This document shows, piece by piece, positions 18,618 through 27,977 of a stretch of 64,000 bases of DNA; the stretch's first letter is position 1; each line of letters starts with the position of its first letter. The notes under the pieces were generated by a model, which saw nothing but the letters and a program-made list of their open reading frames with translations, was not told the origin of the DNA and made no database searches. Origin of the DNA: JBFJKD01 sp041601945 (GTDB lineage: Bacteria > Pseudomonadota > Gammaproteobacteria > Pseudomonadales > Porticoccaceae); contig JBFIHG010000006.1 of assembly GCA_041601945.1 (NCBI GenBank), positions 24,224 through 88,223 on the forward strand, read 5' to 3'. Both the position numbers and the translations under genes were made by a program.

Positions 18618-19004
18618 ATGGCCATTGGTTTAGATAACGTTCTCGACCCCCATGCACGGGCGATGCTGGTTCACAATCGCCGTGCCGGGCTACTGGCGGC
18701 GAATCTGGCCAATTCGGATACCCCTGGTTTCAAAGCGCGGGATATCGACTTTCGCGCGGTGCTCGGTGCCGTTGAGCACGGTTCCACCCTGCGCGCCACC
18801 CGCGCCCATCATTTTAGTGTGGGGACTGCGGGCGATGGTGAGATTCAATACCGCGTACCCCGGCAGCCGTCCCTGGATGGCAACACGGTGGAAACCCAGT
18901 CGGAGCAGGTCGCCTTTACCGAAAACGCAATTCGCTACCAGACCAGTCTGCGCTTTATGGATGGTGCGGTTAAATCCATTTTGCTGGCGCTACGGGGAGA
19001 ATAA
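18618..19004 (+). CDS. flgB: Flagellar proximal rod protein FlgB
   Basis: A 128-residue rod component. It shows the axial-protein N-terminal motif ANLANSDTPGFKARDIDF (about residues 30-48) and the C-terminal helix region NAIRYQTSLRFMDGAVKSI. Family length is about 130. It is the first gene of the flgBCDEFGHIJKL series, expressed from the sigma54 site upstream. FlgC begins 2 nt later. Confidence 0.96.
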   Translation: MAIGLDNVLDPHARAMLVHNRRAGLLAANLANSDTPGFKARDIDFRAVLGAVEHGSTLRATRAHHFSVGTAGDGEIQYRVPRQPSLDGNTVETQSEQVAFTENAIRYQTSLRFMDGAVKSILLALRGE

Positions 19005-19006
19005 CC

Positions 19007-19414
19007 ATGGGCTTGCTCAGCGTCCTCGACGTGTCTGGCTCCGCGCTGGCTGCGCAGTCAGTCCGCCTGAATACTATTTCCAGCAACCTCGCCAATGCCG
19101 AATCCGTGAGCGCCACGCCGCAGGCGGCGTATCGGGCCAAACAGCCGATATTTTCGGCCCTGGTGCAGGATGCGATGAATGGCCTGGCCTCCGTGCGCGT
19201 GGACGGTGTCGCGGAAAGTACTGCGCCTGCACGGCAGGAATACGCACCGGAACACCCGTTGGCGGATGGCGATGGCTACATTTATTACGGCAACGTTAAT
19301 ACGGTGGAGGAAATGGCCAACATGATTTCCGCATCGCGCGCCTACCAGAACAATGTGGAGGTGATGAACACCTCCAAGCAGCTGCTGCTGCAAACCCTGA
19401 ATCTCGGTCGTTAG
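19007..19414 (+). CDS. flgC: Flagellar proximal rod protein FlgC
   Basis: A 135-residue rod protein with the axial motif SNLANAESVS near residue 29. The C-terminal signature NTVEEMANMISASRAYQNNVEVMN is characteristic of FlgC. It is tightly spaced between flgB and flgD, so co-transcribed. Confidence 0.96.
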   Translation: MGLLSVLDVSGSALAAQSVRLNTISSNLANAESVSATPQAAYRAKQPIFSALVQDAMNGLASVRVDGVAESTAPARQEYAPEHPLADGDGYIYYGNVNTVEEMANMISASRAYQNNVEVMNTSKQLLLQTLNLGR

Positions 19415-19441
19415 TGAACCTGTTTAGCATCGGAGCCTGGT

Positions 19442-20113
19442 ATGGAATCTGTCAGTGAGCTTATCGGTAGTCCGGCGTCGAAGGCCATTACGTCCTCTGC
19501 GACAAAGAAAGCAACCGAACTCGGTCAGGATGATTTTTTACGCCTGATGGTGGCGCAGCTGGAACATCAGGACCCCAGCAAGCCGATGGATAATTTTGAG
19601 TTTCTTGCGCAGATATCCCAGTTCAGTATGGTCAGCGGTATTCAGGGTTTACAGGCATCCTTTGACAAACTGGGTGGCGCGCTTTTCGCGGGTCAGGCCT
19701 TGCAGGCGGTGCAGTTGGTGGGTAGCGATGTGGTCACCAACTCCAGCACTGCACTGCTGGGGCAGGATGCGCCGCTGCGCGGTGTTATCGACCTGCCGAC
19801 CTATGCGGCCAGTGTGCAGGTCAGAATTCAGGACAGTACCGGACGTCTTGTGCAGGTACAGGAACTGGGCCCGTCGAGTGCGGGTCGTGCTTCTTTTTCT
19901 TGGGACGGGGTTAACGGGAATGGCGGTGTAGAGCCGTTCGGCAATTATCAGATTACGGCGCAGGCAATGATCAACGGTCAATACGAGGCGGTTCCCGCTT
20001 TCGCCGTGGCGCGGGTGGAGAGTGTGGCACTGACTGGCAATGGCACACAGGCCAATTTACGCCTCGCTGGTGGGCAGGATATTACCCTCGCGGATGTGCG
20101 CGAATATTTATAA
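19442..20113 (+). CDS. flgD: Hook-capping scaffold FlgD
   Basis: FlgD caps the growing hook while FlgE polymerises. The 223-residue protein has the N-terminal secretion region with DDFLRLMVAQLEHQDPSKPMD (about 29-49), then the Fn3-like hook-cap domain with FSWDGVNGNG and YQITAQA. It precedes flgE, as expected. Confidence 0.95.
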   Translation: MESVSELIGSPASKAITSSATKKATELGQDDFLRLMVAQLEHQDPSKPMDNFEFLAQISQFSMVSGIQGLQASFDKLGGALFAGQALQAVQLVGSDVVTNSSTALLGQDAPLRGVIDLPTYAASVQVRIQDSTGRLVQVQELGPSSAGRASFSWDGVNGNGGVEPFGNYQITAQAMINGQYEAVPAFAVARVESVALTGNGTQANLRLAGGQDITLADVREYL

Positions 20114-20141
20114 CGGTCAACAAATTAAACGGGCAATCAGC

Positions 20142-20183
20142 TCGTAAGTGAACTGCAACAGGTCGTAAGCAAACAGCAACAGG
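20142..20183 (+). repeat. 21-bp imperfect tandem duplication before flgE
   Basis: Two adjacent 21-bp units (20142-20162 and 20163-20183) agree at 18 of 21 positions by hand. Both end in GCAACAGG. The second runs directly into the flgE ribosome-binding site AGGAG, so the duplication created or moved the site. Confidence 0.8.
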
Positions 20184-20192
20184 AGAAACATT

Positions 20193-21458
20193 ATGGCATT
20201 TGATACCGCAATTTCTGGCATTCGAGCGTCCACCGCTGAGTTGAGTATTATCGGCAATAACATCGCCAACAGTTCCACCACCGGGTTCAAGCAGTCCCGG
20301 GGAGAATTTGCGGATATTTACGCCTCGAGCGTACTGGGGGTGGGTGCCAACGCCATTGGTAAGGGCGTTAGCCTGAACTCAGTGTCGCAACAATTTACTC
20401 AGGGCAATATCGGTTTTACCGACAACGCGCTGGATCTCGCCATCAACGGCAACGGCTTTTTTATCCTCAGCGACGATGGCGCCGCAGCCTATACCCGGGC
20501 CGGTAACTTTATCATTGACCAGTCGGGATATATTACCAACACCGAAGGCAAACGGCTGATGGCTTATCAGGCCGATAGCTCCGGCGCAATTACCGGCAAT
20601 ATAGACGCTCTGCAAATTGATACTGCCTATATCAGTCCGACTCCAACCGGCACCGTGAACATTACTGCCAACTTCGACTCGCGGGCGGTAGCGCCGACCA
20701 TTCCCTGGGGCGGGCCCTACGATGCCTTTGCGGTACCACCGACCTCACCCTCACCGGATATGTACAACAGCACCACCTCTACCACGGTCTACGATGGGTT
20801 GGGTAACCCCCATGTGGTGAGTACCTATTTCGTTAAAACAGCTACTCCTAACGAGTGGCAGGCGCACACGTTGATAGACGGTGTCACGGTGGCTGGTCCA
20901 AATTCCCTGACCTTTGATGCAAATGGCCAGTTCAACCCGGCAAGTTTGCCGGTGCAAGTCAGTGTGGTGGGCTGGAACCCCCTCAATAGCAAGGGCGCTC
21001 CCACGGGTGCCGTAGCCCAGGATTTTACGATCAATCTCTCCACCAGCACCCAGTTTGGCACCAACTTTGCGGTGAGTTCCATTAGCCAGGATGGGTTTAC
21101 CACCGGGCAGTTACGCGGACTGGAAATTTCTAAAGGAGGCATCGTGTTTGCGCGCTATACCAATGGTCAGTCTCTGGCGTTGGGACAGGTCGCACTGGCT
21201 AACTTCGCGAATCCACAGGGTTTGCAAGCGTTAGGAGACACTGCCTGGTCGGAAACATTTTCATCTGGCGCGGCGGTGGTGAGCGGGCCAGGCACCGCGG
21301 GTCTCGGCGTCATTCAGTCGGGGGCCCTGGAAGATTCCAACGTGGAAATCACTGAGCAGTTGGTCAATATGATTATCGCGCAGCGTAACTTTCAGGCCAA
21401 CGCGCAGGTGATTCAAACCGAAGACGCGATCACTCAAACCGTGATTAACCTGCGTTAA
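20193..21458 (+). CDS. flgE: Flagellar hook protein FlgE
   Basis: FlgE polymerises into the hook. The 421-residue protein has the axial N-terminus IIGNNIANSSTTGFKQSRGEF, the conserved NALDLAINGNGFF and YTRAGNF segments, a variable middle domain and the C-terminal NVEITEQLVNMIIAQRNFQAN motif. It follows flgD in the operon, preceded by a duplicated ribosome-binding region. Confidence 0.96.
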   Translation: MAFDTAISGIRASTAELSIIGNNIANSSTTGFKQSRGEFADIYASSVLGVGANAIGKGVSLNSVSQQFTQGNIGFTDNALDLAINGNGFFILSDDGAAAYTRAGNFIIDQSGYITNTEGKRLMAYQADSSGAITGNIDALQIDTAYISPTPTGTVNITANFDSRAVAPTIPWGGPYDAFAVPPTSPSPDMYNSTTSTTVYDGLGNPHVVSTYFVKTATPNEWQAHTLIDGVTVAGPNSLTFDANGQFNPASLPVQVSVVGWNPLNSKGAPTGAVAQDFTINLSTSTQFGTNFAVSSISQDGFTTGQLRGLEISKGGIVFARYTNGQSLALGQVALANFANPQGLQALGDTAWSETFSSGAAVVSGPGTAGLGVIQSGALEDSNVEITEQLVNMIIAQRNFQANAQVIQTEDAITQTVINLR

Positions 21459-21479
21459 TTCGCTGACAGGACCTGAATT

Positions 21480-22220
21480 ATGGACCGTTTGTTGTACGTG
21501 GCGATGAGTGGGGCGAGTCAGAGTTTACGGGCTCAGGCCGTCAACTCACAGAATCTTGCCAACGCCTCTACCAGTGGCTTTCGTGCCGACCTGGCGATGT
21601 TCGATGCAGCGCAGGTGCATGGTCCAGGCTACGCCAGCCGCGCCTATACGCAGTTACAGGGCGCGGGATTCGATGCCACGCGCGGCACCGTGCAGAGCAC
21701 CGGGCGCGATCTGGACGTGGCCATTAATGGCGATGGCTGGATTGCCGTACAGGCGCCGGATGGCAGCGAGGCCTATACCCGCCGTGGGGATTTGCAGATC
21801 GACGCTTTTGGTCTATTGACCAATGGCGAAGGGCTGCCCGTTCTGGGTAACTCTGGACAAATCGCCGTGCCGCCCCATACCAAGTTTGAAGTGGGAGCGG
21901 ATGGCACGATTACTATCTTGCCGGTGGGTCAGAACCCGAACGCCATGTCCGTCGCTGGCCGCATCAAACTGGTCGCGTCCGATGCGGCGGATATGGAAAA
22001 AGGGGTGGATGGTTTGTTGCGCCGCCGCGATGGCGAGAACGCCCCGGTGGATAACGGTATTCAACTGATGTCGCAGTCCCTCGAGACCAGTAACGTCAAT
22101 TCCGTGGCGGCCATGGTGCGCATGATTGAGCTGTCGCGCTCCTTCGAATTGCAGATAAAAATGATGCGGGTAGCCGCAGATAACGACCAGGCTTCGGCCT
22201 CGTTAATGAACATGTCCTGA
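21480..22220 (+). CDS. flgF: Proximal rod protein FlgF
   Basis: A 246-residue rod protein. It has the axial motif NLANASTSGFRADL, the family RDLDVAINGDGWIAVQ segment and the ending SLETSNVNSVAAMVRMIELSRSFE. It is paired with flgG, as in all Gram-negative flagellar operons. Confidence 0.96.
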   Translation: MDRLLYVAMSGASQSLRAQAVNSQNLANASTSGFRADLAMFDAAQVHGPGYASRAYTQLQGAGFDATRGTVQSTGRDLDVAINGDGWIAVQAPDGSEAYTRRGDLQIDAFGLLTNGEGLPVLGNSGQIAVPPHTKFEVGADGTITILPVGQNPNAMSVAGRIKLVASDAADMEKGVDGLLRRRDGENAPVDNGIQLMSQSLETSNVNSVAAMVRMIELSRSFELQIKMMRVAADNDQASASLMNMS

Positions 22221-22293
22221 GCAGTGTGTGGGTGAATACCCAGGCCGTGTCAGGCACACCAGGCAGAACGTACAGGTTAACAGGAGCGAGTAA

Positions 22294-23079
22294 ATGAACG
22301 AAGCATTGTGGATTTCCAAAACCGGGCTGGACGCGCAGCAAACGCGCATGGCGACCATTGCCAATAATCTGGCCAACGCCAGTACGTCGGGTTTTAAACG
22401 TGGCCGTGCCGTGTTTGAAGATCTGATGTACCAGAATCTGCGCCAGGTGGGCGCCCAGTCTTCCCAGGATACCCAGTTGCCTTCAGGGCTGATGCTGGGT
22501 ACCGGGGTGCGGGTGGTGGCTACCGAAAAACTGTTTTCCCAGGGCAACCTTGAACAGACCGAAAACTCGCTGGACATGGCTATCGACGGACGGGGTTTTT
22601 TGCAGGTGCTGCTTCCCGATGGCTCCATGTCCTACACCCGCGACGGTTCCATGCAGGTCGACTCTCAGGGTCAGATGGTGACGTCCAGCGGCTATGTTGT
22701 ACAACCGGCGGTGACAATTCCCCAGGACGCCCAGTCAATCAATATTGGCAGTGACGGCACCGTGTCGGTACGTACCCCCGGCGCGGCCGCCCCCACTCAG
22801 GTGGGCACCATTCAGCTGGCGGATTTTATCAATCCTGCCGGGCTACAGCCGATCGGTAAAAATTTGTTTCTGGAATCAGCCGCCAGCGGTAGTCCACTGG
22901 TGGGCAACCCCGGGCTTAACGGCCTGGGATCGGTGGTGCAGGGCTATGTGGAGAGCTCCAACGTCAACGTGGTGGAGGAGCTGGTCAATATGATCGAAAC
23001 CCAGCGCGCCTATGAAATGAATTCCAAGGCCATTTCTTCCAGCGATCAAATGCTGCAATTTGTCACTAATAACCTGTAG
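22294..23079 (+). CDS. flgG: Distal rod protein FlgG
   Basis: A 261-residue distal rod protein of exactly the usual length. It begins MNEALWISKTGLDAQQTRM, has the ANNLANASTSGFKRGRAVFEDL motif and ends in EELVNMIETQRAYEMNSKAI. A 73-nt gap with an ACAGGAG ribosome-binding site separates it from flgF. Confidence 0.97.
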   Translation: MNEALWISKTGLDAQQTRMATIANNLANASTSGFKRGRAVFEDLMYQNLRQVGAQSSQDTQLPSGLMLGTGVRVVATEKLFSQGNLEQTENSLDMAIDGRGFLQVLLPDGSMSYTRDGSMQVDSQGQMVTSSGYVVQPAVTIPQDAQSINIGSDGTVSVRTPGAAAPTQVGTIQLADFINPAGLQPIGKNLFLESAASGSPLVGNPGLNGLGSVVQGYVESSNVNVVEELVNMIETQRAYEMNSKAISSSDQMLQFVTNNL

Positions 23080-23089
23080 CGCAAATATT

Positions 23090-23767
23090 ATGCAAAAGTC
23101 ACTGTGGTACCTGTTGATCTGCCTCGCCCTGTTGTTACTCGGTGGTTGTGGCTCGATGCCGGAAAAAAGCACCATCGGTTACGAGCCGGTTATGCCCGAG
23201 GTGCAGCCGCCACAGGAAATGCGCAACGGCAGCATCTACCAGGCGGGTTACGACATGGTGTTGTTCGAAGATTTACGTGCACGCCGGGTCGGCGACATTT
23301 TGCGCGTTCTGTTGGTGGAACAAATGGACGCCGCCAAAAGCAGTGCCACGAATGTCGATAAATCCACCAGCAACAGCATTCCTAATCCAATTCTGTTCGG
23401 CAAGGAACGCACGTTTGGCTCCAACGATCTGAGTAGCGAAATCGCTTCGGATCACGATTTTAGTGGCGAAGGCGACAGCAACCAGAGTAACAAGTTGCGC
23501 GGGAGTGTCGCGGTGACGGTTGCCCAGGTGTTACCCAACGGCAATCTGGTGGTGCAGGGCGAAAAATGGATTCAAATTAATCAGGGCAGTGAATATGTGC
23601 GCCTGCGCGGCATTGTGCGGCCTACTGATATTAGCGCTGACAACACGGTGCCCTCGACTCAGGTTGCGGACGCCCGTATTTCTTACGGTGGCACCGGGGC
23701 GGTCTCGGAAGCCAATATGGTGGGCTGGCTGGCGCGTTTCTTTATGAGTCCGCTGTGGCCATTTTAA
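23090..23767 (+). CDS. flgH: Flagellar L-ring lipoprotein FlgH
   Basis: FlgH forms the outer-membrane L-ring. From the ATG at 23090 the product is 225 residues with a lipoprotein signal peptide and lipobox LLGGC (Cys20). Family motifs are LRARRVGDILRVLLVEQ and GNLVVQGEKWIQINQGSEYVR. An upstream in-frame ATG inside flgG would disrupt the signal peptide and is rejected. Confidence 0.96.
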   Translation: MQKSLWYLLICLALLLLGGCGSMPEKSTIGYEPVMPEVQPPQEMRNGSIYQAGYDMVLFEDLRARRVGDILRVLLVEQMDAAKSSATNVDKSTSNSIPNPILFGKERTFGSNDLSSEIASDHDFSGEGDSNQSNKLRGSVAVTVAQVLPNGNLVVQGEKWIQINQGSEYVRLRGIVRPTDISADNTVPSTQVADARISYGGTGAVSEANMVGWLARFFMSPLWPF

Positions 23768-23780
23768 TCGGGAGCTGGTG

Positions 23781-24911
23781 ATGCAATTTGCGAACAAAAA
23801 AAGTTGGTGTTGGCGCTGGGTGAGCATGTTGCTGAGCTGCGCGCTGCTCAGCGCGCCGGTGAATGCCGAACGTATCAAGGACCTGGCGTCCATCGCCGGG
23901 GTTCGCGATAACCAGTTGGTGGGTTACGGCCTGGTAGTGGGCCTGGACGGTAGTGGCGACCAGACCACCCAGGCGCCGTTTACCGTACAGAGTTTGAAAA
24001 ACATGTTGGCGAAAATGGGCGTGGTGATTCCCCCCAACGTCAACCCTCAGTTAAAAAATGTGGCCGCGGTCATGGTCCACGCGGAATTGCCGGCCTTTGC
24101 CAAGCCCGGCCAGACGATCGATATCACCGTGTCCTCTATTGGCAACGCTAAAAGCCTGCGCGGTGGCAGTTTGTTGATGACGCCCTTGAAAGGCGCCGAC
24201 GGGCAGGTGTACGCCATTGGACAGGGCAATCTGGTGGTGGGGGGCTTTGGTGCCGATGGAGCCGACGGCTCGCGTATCACTGTCAATATTCCCAGTGCCG
24301 GTCGCATTCCCAATGGTGCGACCGTAGAGCGGGTGGTACCCAATTCTTTCGGTGACGACGGGGTGCTGGTACTGAATCTCAATACCCCGGATTTCACCAC
24401 AGCCCAGCGCCTGGCTGAAAATATCAATCGAGTATTCGGCTCGCAGGTGGCGATGCCGGCGGACAGTGTGTCGATTAATGTGCACGCGCCCCTGGATCCC
24501 AGTTTGCTGGTCGCTTTCGTCGCCAATCTTGAAAATATTCAGGTCGACCCCGGTGATGCTGCTGCGAAGGTGGTAGTGAATGCGCGCACCGGCACCATAG
24601 TTATCGGCAGTCACGTACGTGTGGCGCCCGTGGCGGTGGCCCACGGAAGTCTCACGGTAACGGTATCCGAACAACTGCTGGCCAGTCAGCCGGCACCATT
24701 TGCGCAGCGCGGCGACACGGTGGTGGTGCCGCAGTCGTCGGTGGAAATCAGCGAAGAGCAGGCGCGTATGTTTTTATTTAACCCGGGCATCACCCTCGAC
24801 GAAATTGTGCGGGCAGTTAATCAGGTGGGTGCGGCGCCAGGGGACCTGGTGGCCATTCTGGAAGCACTCAAACAGGCGGGTGCTTTGCGCGCTCAGCTAA
24901 TAGTTATTTAG
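23781..24911 (+). CDS. flgI: Flagellar P-ring protein FlgI
   Basis: FlgI builds the periplasmic P-ring with the help of FlgA. The 376-residue precursor has a signal peptide (SMLLSCALLSAPVNA), then RIKDLASIAGVRDNQLVGYGLVVGLDGSGDQT, one of the most conserved stretches of the family. The ATG at 23781 is taken rather than the adjacent GTG. Confidence 0.97.
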   Translation: MQFANKKSWCWRWVSMLLSCALLSAPVNAERIKDLASIAGVRDNQLVGYGLVVGLDGSGDQTTQAPFTVQSLKNMLAKMGVVIPPNVNPQLKNVAAVMVHAELPAFAKPGQTIDITVSSIGNAKSLRGGSLLMTPLKGADGQVYAIGQGNLVVGGFGADGADGSRITVNIPSAGRIPNGATVERVVPNSFGDDGVLVLNLNTPDFTTAQRLAENINRVFGSQVAMPADSVSINVHAPLDPSLLVAFVANLENIQVDPGDAAAKVVVNARTGTIVIGSHVRVAPVAVAHGSLTVTVSEQLLASQPAPFAQRGDTVVVPQSSVEISEEQARMFLFNPGITLDEIVRAVNQVGAAPGDLVAILEALKQAGALRAQLIVI

Positions 24912-24926
24912 AGCCAGGGATTAGCG

Positions 24927-25898
24927 ATGATTGCTCAGCAGGTTTACAGCGATTTCGGATCTTTTCACCAGTTGCGCGCCGACGCGCGGCGCGAAGATCC
25001 GGGCGCGGCCCGCGCGACCGCGCAGCAGTTTGAATCAATCTTTATTCAGATCATGCTCAAGGCGATGCGCGCTGCGACGCCGGAAGGTGGCTTGCTGGAA
25101 AGCAACCAGATGGATACGTACCAGCAGATGTTTGACGATCAGATTGCACTCGATTTATCAGCCGGTAAAGGTATTGGGCTGGCCGATGTGATCGAGGCGC
25201 AAATCTCGGGGGCCGAACCGGTGGCCAAAGCCGATCCGTTTGCATCGCCGCTGCGCAATCAACTGCTTAACCCAGCCAATCGCGCTCCGTTAAACACGCC
25301 GGTGAGGGGCAGCGAATCCGAGGCAGTCGCGTCCGCACGCCCCGCTGAGCAGATAGCTGGGGATGCGAAGCCCGCTGCCTGGCGGCCCCAGGCGCCGGAA
25401 CAATTTGTCAGTGATGTGCGCGGTTTTGCGCGCGCAGCGGGTGGCGAGTTGGGGGTGGCACCTGAGGCTCTGATCGCCCAGGCGGCACTGGAAAGCGGCT
25501 GGGGACGGCACGTTATTCGGCGGCCAGATGGCACCAGTAGTTTCAACCTGTTCGGTATTAAAGCCAGCGCCGACTGGACTGGCGAGCGCGTCAGTGTGGG
25601 TACGCTGGAATATCGCGATGGTATCGCTGTGCGCGAGCGCGCCGAATTTCGCGCTTACCCCTCGTTACAGGCGGCGTTTAACGATTATGTCGACTTCCTG
25701 AAATCCAACCCGCGCTACACCACAGCCCTGTCCGGAAACGGGAACGGCGCTCGTTACGCACGGGATCTACAGGCAGCCGGGTACGCCACCGATCCCCGCT
25801 ATGCGCAAAAAATCACCGCCATTATGGCGCAGGTAGATGCGCAAATGGCTGCATTACCCGCCAGAGCCGTGTTGTCACCTGAGACAGGAACCCTGTAG
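24927..25898 (+). CDS. flgJ: Rod cap and peptidoglycan hydrolase FlgJ
   Basis: A bifunctional 323-residue protein. The N-terminal rod-cap domain carries AAQQFESIFIQIMLKAMR-like residues (AQQFESIFIQIMLKAMRAA, about 31-49) and the C-terminal glucosaminidase-type domain (about 155-310) cuts peptidoglycan for rod passage. Catalytic-domain landmarks are LIAQAALESGWGRH and NLFGIKA. The two domains are joined by a variable linker rich in Pro, Ala and Asn. Confidence 0.95.
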   Translation: MIAQQVYSDFGSFHQLRADARREDPGAARATAQQFESIFIQIMLKAMRAATPEGGLLESNQMDTYQQMFDDQIALDLSAGKGIGLADVIEAQISGAEPVAKADPFASPLRNQLLNPANRAPLNTPVRGSESEAVASARPAEQIAGDAKPAAWRPQAPEQFVSDVRGFARAAGGELGVAPEALIAQAALESGWGRHVIRRPDGTSSFNLFGIKASADWTGERVSVGTLEYRDGIAVRERAEFRAYPSLQAAFNDYVDFLKSNPRYTTALSGNGNGARYARDLQAAGYATDPRYAQKITAIMAQVDAQMAALPARAVLSPETGTL

Positions 25899-26006
25899 CG
25901 GGTGTAGCTGCGCTGAGTGGAGGGTACGACTCAGTGCGTTAGCGGTTGGGCTGGTGGTTTCAAAGTGGTTGTGGTGATTTCGCAGGAAACGTCAGTTTCA
26001 CACAGC

Positions 26007-26046
26007 GTTTTGAGAGTTACAGGAAAGTTTTGAGGGTTACAGGAAA
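26007..26046 (+). repeat. 20-bp tandem duplication covering the flgK ribosome-binding site
   Basis: Two adjacent 20-bp units (26007-26026 and 26027-26046) differ at one position. Each ends in TTACAGGAAA, so the ribosome-binding site is present twice; the second copy abuts the flgK ATG. Confidence 0.9.
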
Positions 26047-27972
26047 ATGGCAGAGATACTCGGGATCGGCACATCGGCCCTGTTGTCGCTACAAAAAGCG
26101 CTCAGTACCACCGGTCACAACATAGCCAACGTCAATACCGAAGGCTATAACCGCCAGCGGGTGGAGTTTACTACGTTACCACCGCAATTATCCGGCAGCG
26201 GTTTTATTGGCAATGGTGTGCAGATTACCACCGTGCGTCGTGCCTACGACGATTTTATTGCTGGCCAGGTGCTGTCCCAAACTGCTAGCCAGAGCAGCCT
26301 CGATGCGTACGTCTCCCTGGCGAATCGGCTCGACAACTTACTGGCCAGCGGCAGCTCGGGCCTGAGTCCATCGCTGCAACAGTTCTTCGACTCCATCCAG
26401 GCTGTAGCCGCGAATCCGTCCGGTTTGCCGGAGCGTCAGGTGATGTTGGCCGAGGCCCAGGCGCTGGCGGATCGTTTTGCTTTCCTGGATCGTAGTCTGG
26501 TGGGCCTGGAAACGGAGGTGAACAATCGCCTGACGGTGATGGTGGATGAAATCAACGGGCTGGCATTTAATATTGCTAAATTGAACCAGGAAATAACTGT
26601 CGCCACCGGCACTGCGGGTGGCCAGCCGCCCAATGACTTACTCGATCAACGGGATTTGTTACTGACCCAGCTCTCCAAAAAAATTGGTATCACCACCGTG
26701 GGCCTGGCCGACGGCTCGGTCAACGTGATGATTGGTACTGGCCAGCCGTTGGTGGTTGGTGGGTCGGCGCAACCGATAACCACAGTCGCTAGCGCGCTCG
26801 ATCCCAACCGCCTGGAAATAGGCATAAAAACCCCGAATGGTGGTACTGCGGTGATCTCCCAGTTTATTAGTGGCGGAGAAATTAGCGGAGTAATGGATTT
26901 TCGCGCCCGTGTTCTCGACCCCGCGCGCAACGAGCTGGGACGTCTGGCAGCGGTGGTTACCGATACCTTTAATACCCAGCACCGCCTGGGCATGGACAGT
27001 AACGGTCAGATGGGAGGGGATTTCTTCACCCCTCTGAGCCCGGTGACGGTCGCCGCCACCGGTAATACTGGAACCGCCACTGTCGCGGTTACCGTGACCG
27101 ACGCCCGCGCTCTGGCGGCATCGGATTATCGGCTTAACTACGACGGTAGCCAGTGGTTAGTCACGCGTATTGCCGACAATAAAATCGTTACTGGCAGCGG
27201 GCCGTTTAATCTGGATGGCCTGACCATTGCTGTCAGTGGAACGCCAGCTTTGGGTGACAGTTTTCTGGTGCGGCCGGTACACAATGCGGCCGGGGCCTTT
27301 GCTGTGGCGCTGACAGATGTATCGCGTATTGCAATCGCGGCACCGGTGCGCGCCAGCGCCAACGTGGTAAATACGGGCACGGCCACTATTGCTGATGTCA
27401 CGGTGCAGTCGATAACGGGTCTGCCCCTGGCGGGGCCGATTAGCCTGACCTTTAACCCCAACGCGTTGGGTGCCGGTGTGCCTGGCTTTGACGTTAGCGG
27501 CGGCCCGGGCGGACCCCTTGCCTTTGATCCTGTGCTCGACAGTAACGGTAAAACATTTACCCTGAGCGGTTTCGGTGATATGCGCTTTACCGTGCGCGGT
27601 AGTCCCCAGGCCGGGGACTCGCTGGTGCTGGAGCACAACAGCGGCGGCCGCGGCGATAATCGCAATGGCTTGTTACTTGCAGGGTTGCAGACCCAGCGGC
27701 TGGTGAATAACGGCGCCAGTACCTTCGGTGAGGCCTACGGCGCCATGGTCGCCGATGTGGGTGTTAAAACCCGGCAGGGCCAGGCAAACCTCAATACCCA
27801 GAATATTCTATTGCAGCAGGCGGTGGACGCCAGGGAGTCCGTGTCGGGGGTGAACCTCGATGAAGAAGCGGCGCGCCTGCTGCGCCTGCAGCAGGCGTAT
27901 CAGGCTGCGGCCCGCATCGTTGCGGTGGCGGACAATCTGTTTCAAACCCTGCTTGAAGCGACGCGGAGGTAA
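26047..27972 (+). CDS. flgK: Hook-filament junction protein FlgK (HAP1)
   Basis: A 641-residue hook-associated protein. The N-terminus has TTGHNIANVNTEGYNRQRVEF and the C-terminus has SGVNLDEEAARLLRLQQAYQAAARIV, both diagnostic. The variable centre accounts for the length. It is secreted with the help of FlgN and is followed 5 nt later by flgL. Confidence 0.96.
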   Translation: MAEILGIGTSALLSLQKALSTTGHNIANVNTEGYNRQRVEFTTLPPQLSGSGFIGNGVQITTVRRAYDDFIAGQVLSQTASQSSLDAYVSLANRLDNLLASGSSGLSPSLQQFFDSIQAVAANPSGLPERQVMLAEAQALADRFAFLDRSLVGLETEVNNRLTVMVDEINGLAFNIAKLNQEITVATGTAGGQPPNDLLDQRDLLLTQLSKKIGITTVGLADGSVNVMIGTGQPLVVGGSAQPITTVASALDPNRLEIGIKTPNGGTAVISQFISGGEISGVMDFRARVLDPARNELGRLAAVVTDTFNTQHRLGMDSNGQMGGDFFTPLSPVTVAATGNTGTATVAVTVTDARALAASDYRLNYDGSQWLVTRIADNKIVTGSGPFNLDGLTIAVSGTPALGDSFLVRPVHNAAGAFAVALTDVSRIAIAAPVRASANVVNTGTATIADVTVQSITGLPLAGPISLTFNPNALGAGVPGFDVSGGPGGPLAFDPVLDSNGKTFTLSGFGDMRFTVRGSPQAGDSLVLEHNSGGRGDNRNGLLLAGLQTQRLVNNGASTFGEAYGAMVADVGVKTRQGQANLNTQNILLQQAVDARESVSGVNLDEEAARLLRLQQAYQAAARIVAVADNLFQTLLEATRR

Positions 27973-27977
27973 CGGCG

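Noticed and set aside
25911..25938. Inverted repeat after flgJ as a terminator
   Set aside because: The stem is imperfect and no T-tract follows; flgK is expected to be co-transcribed.
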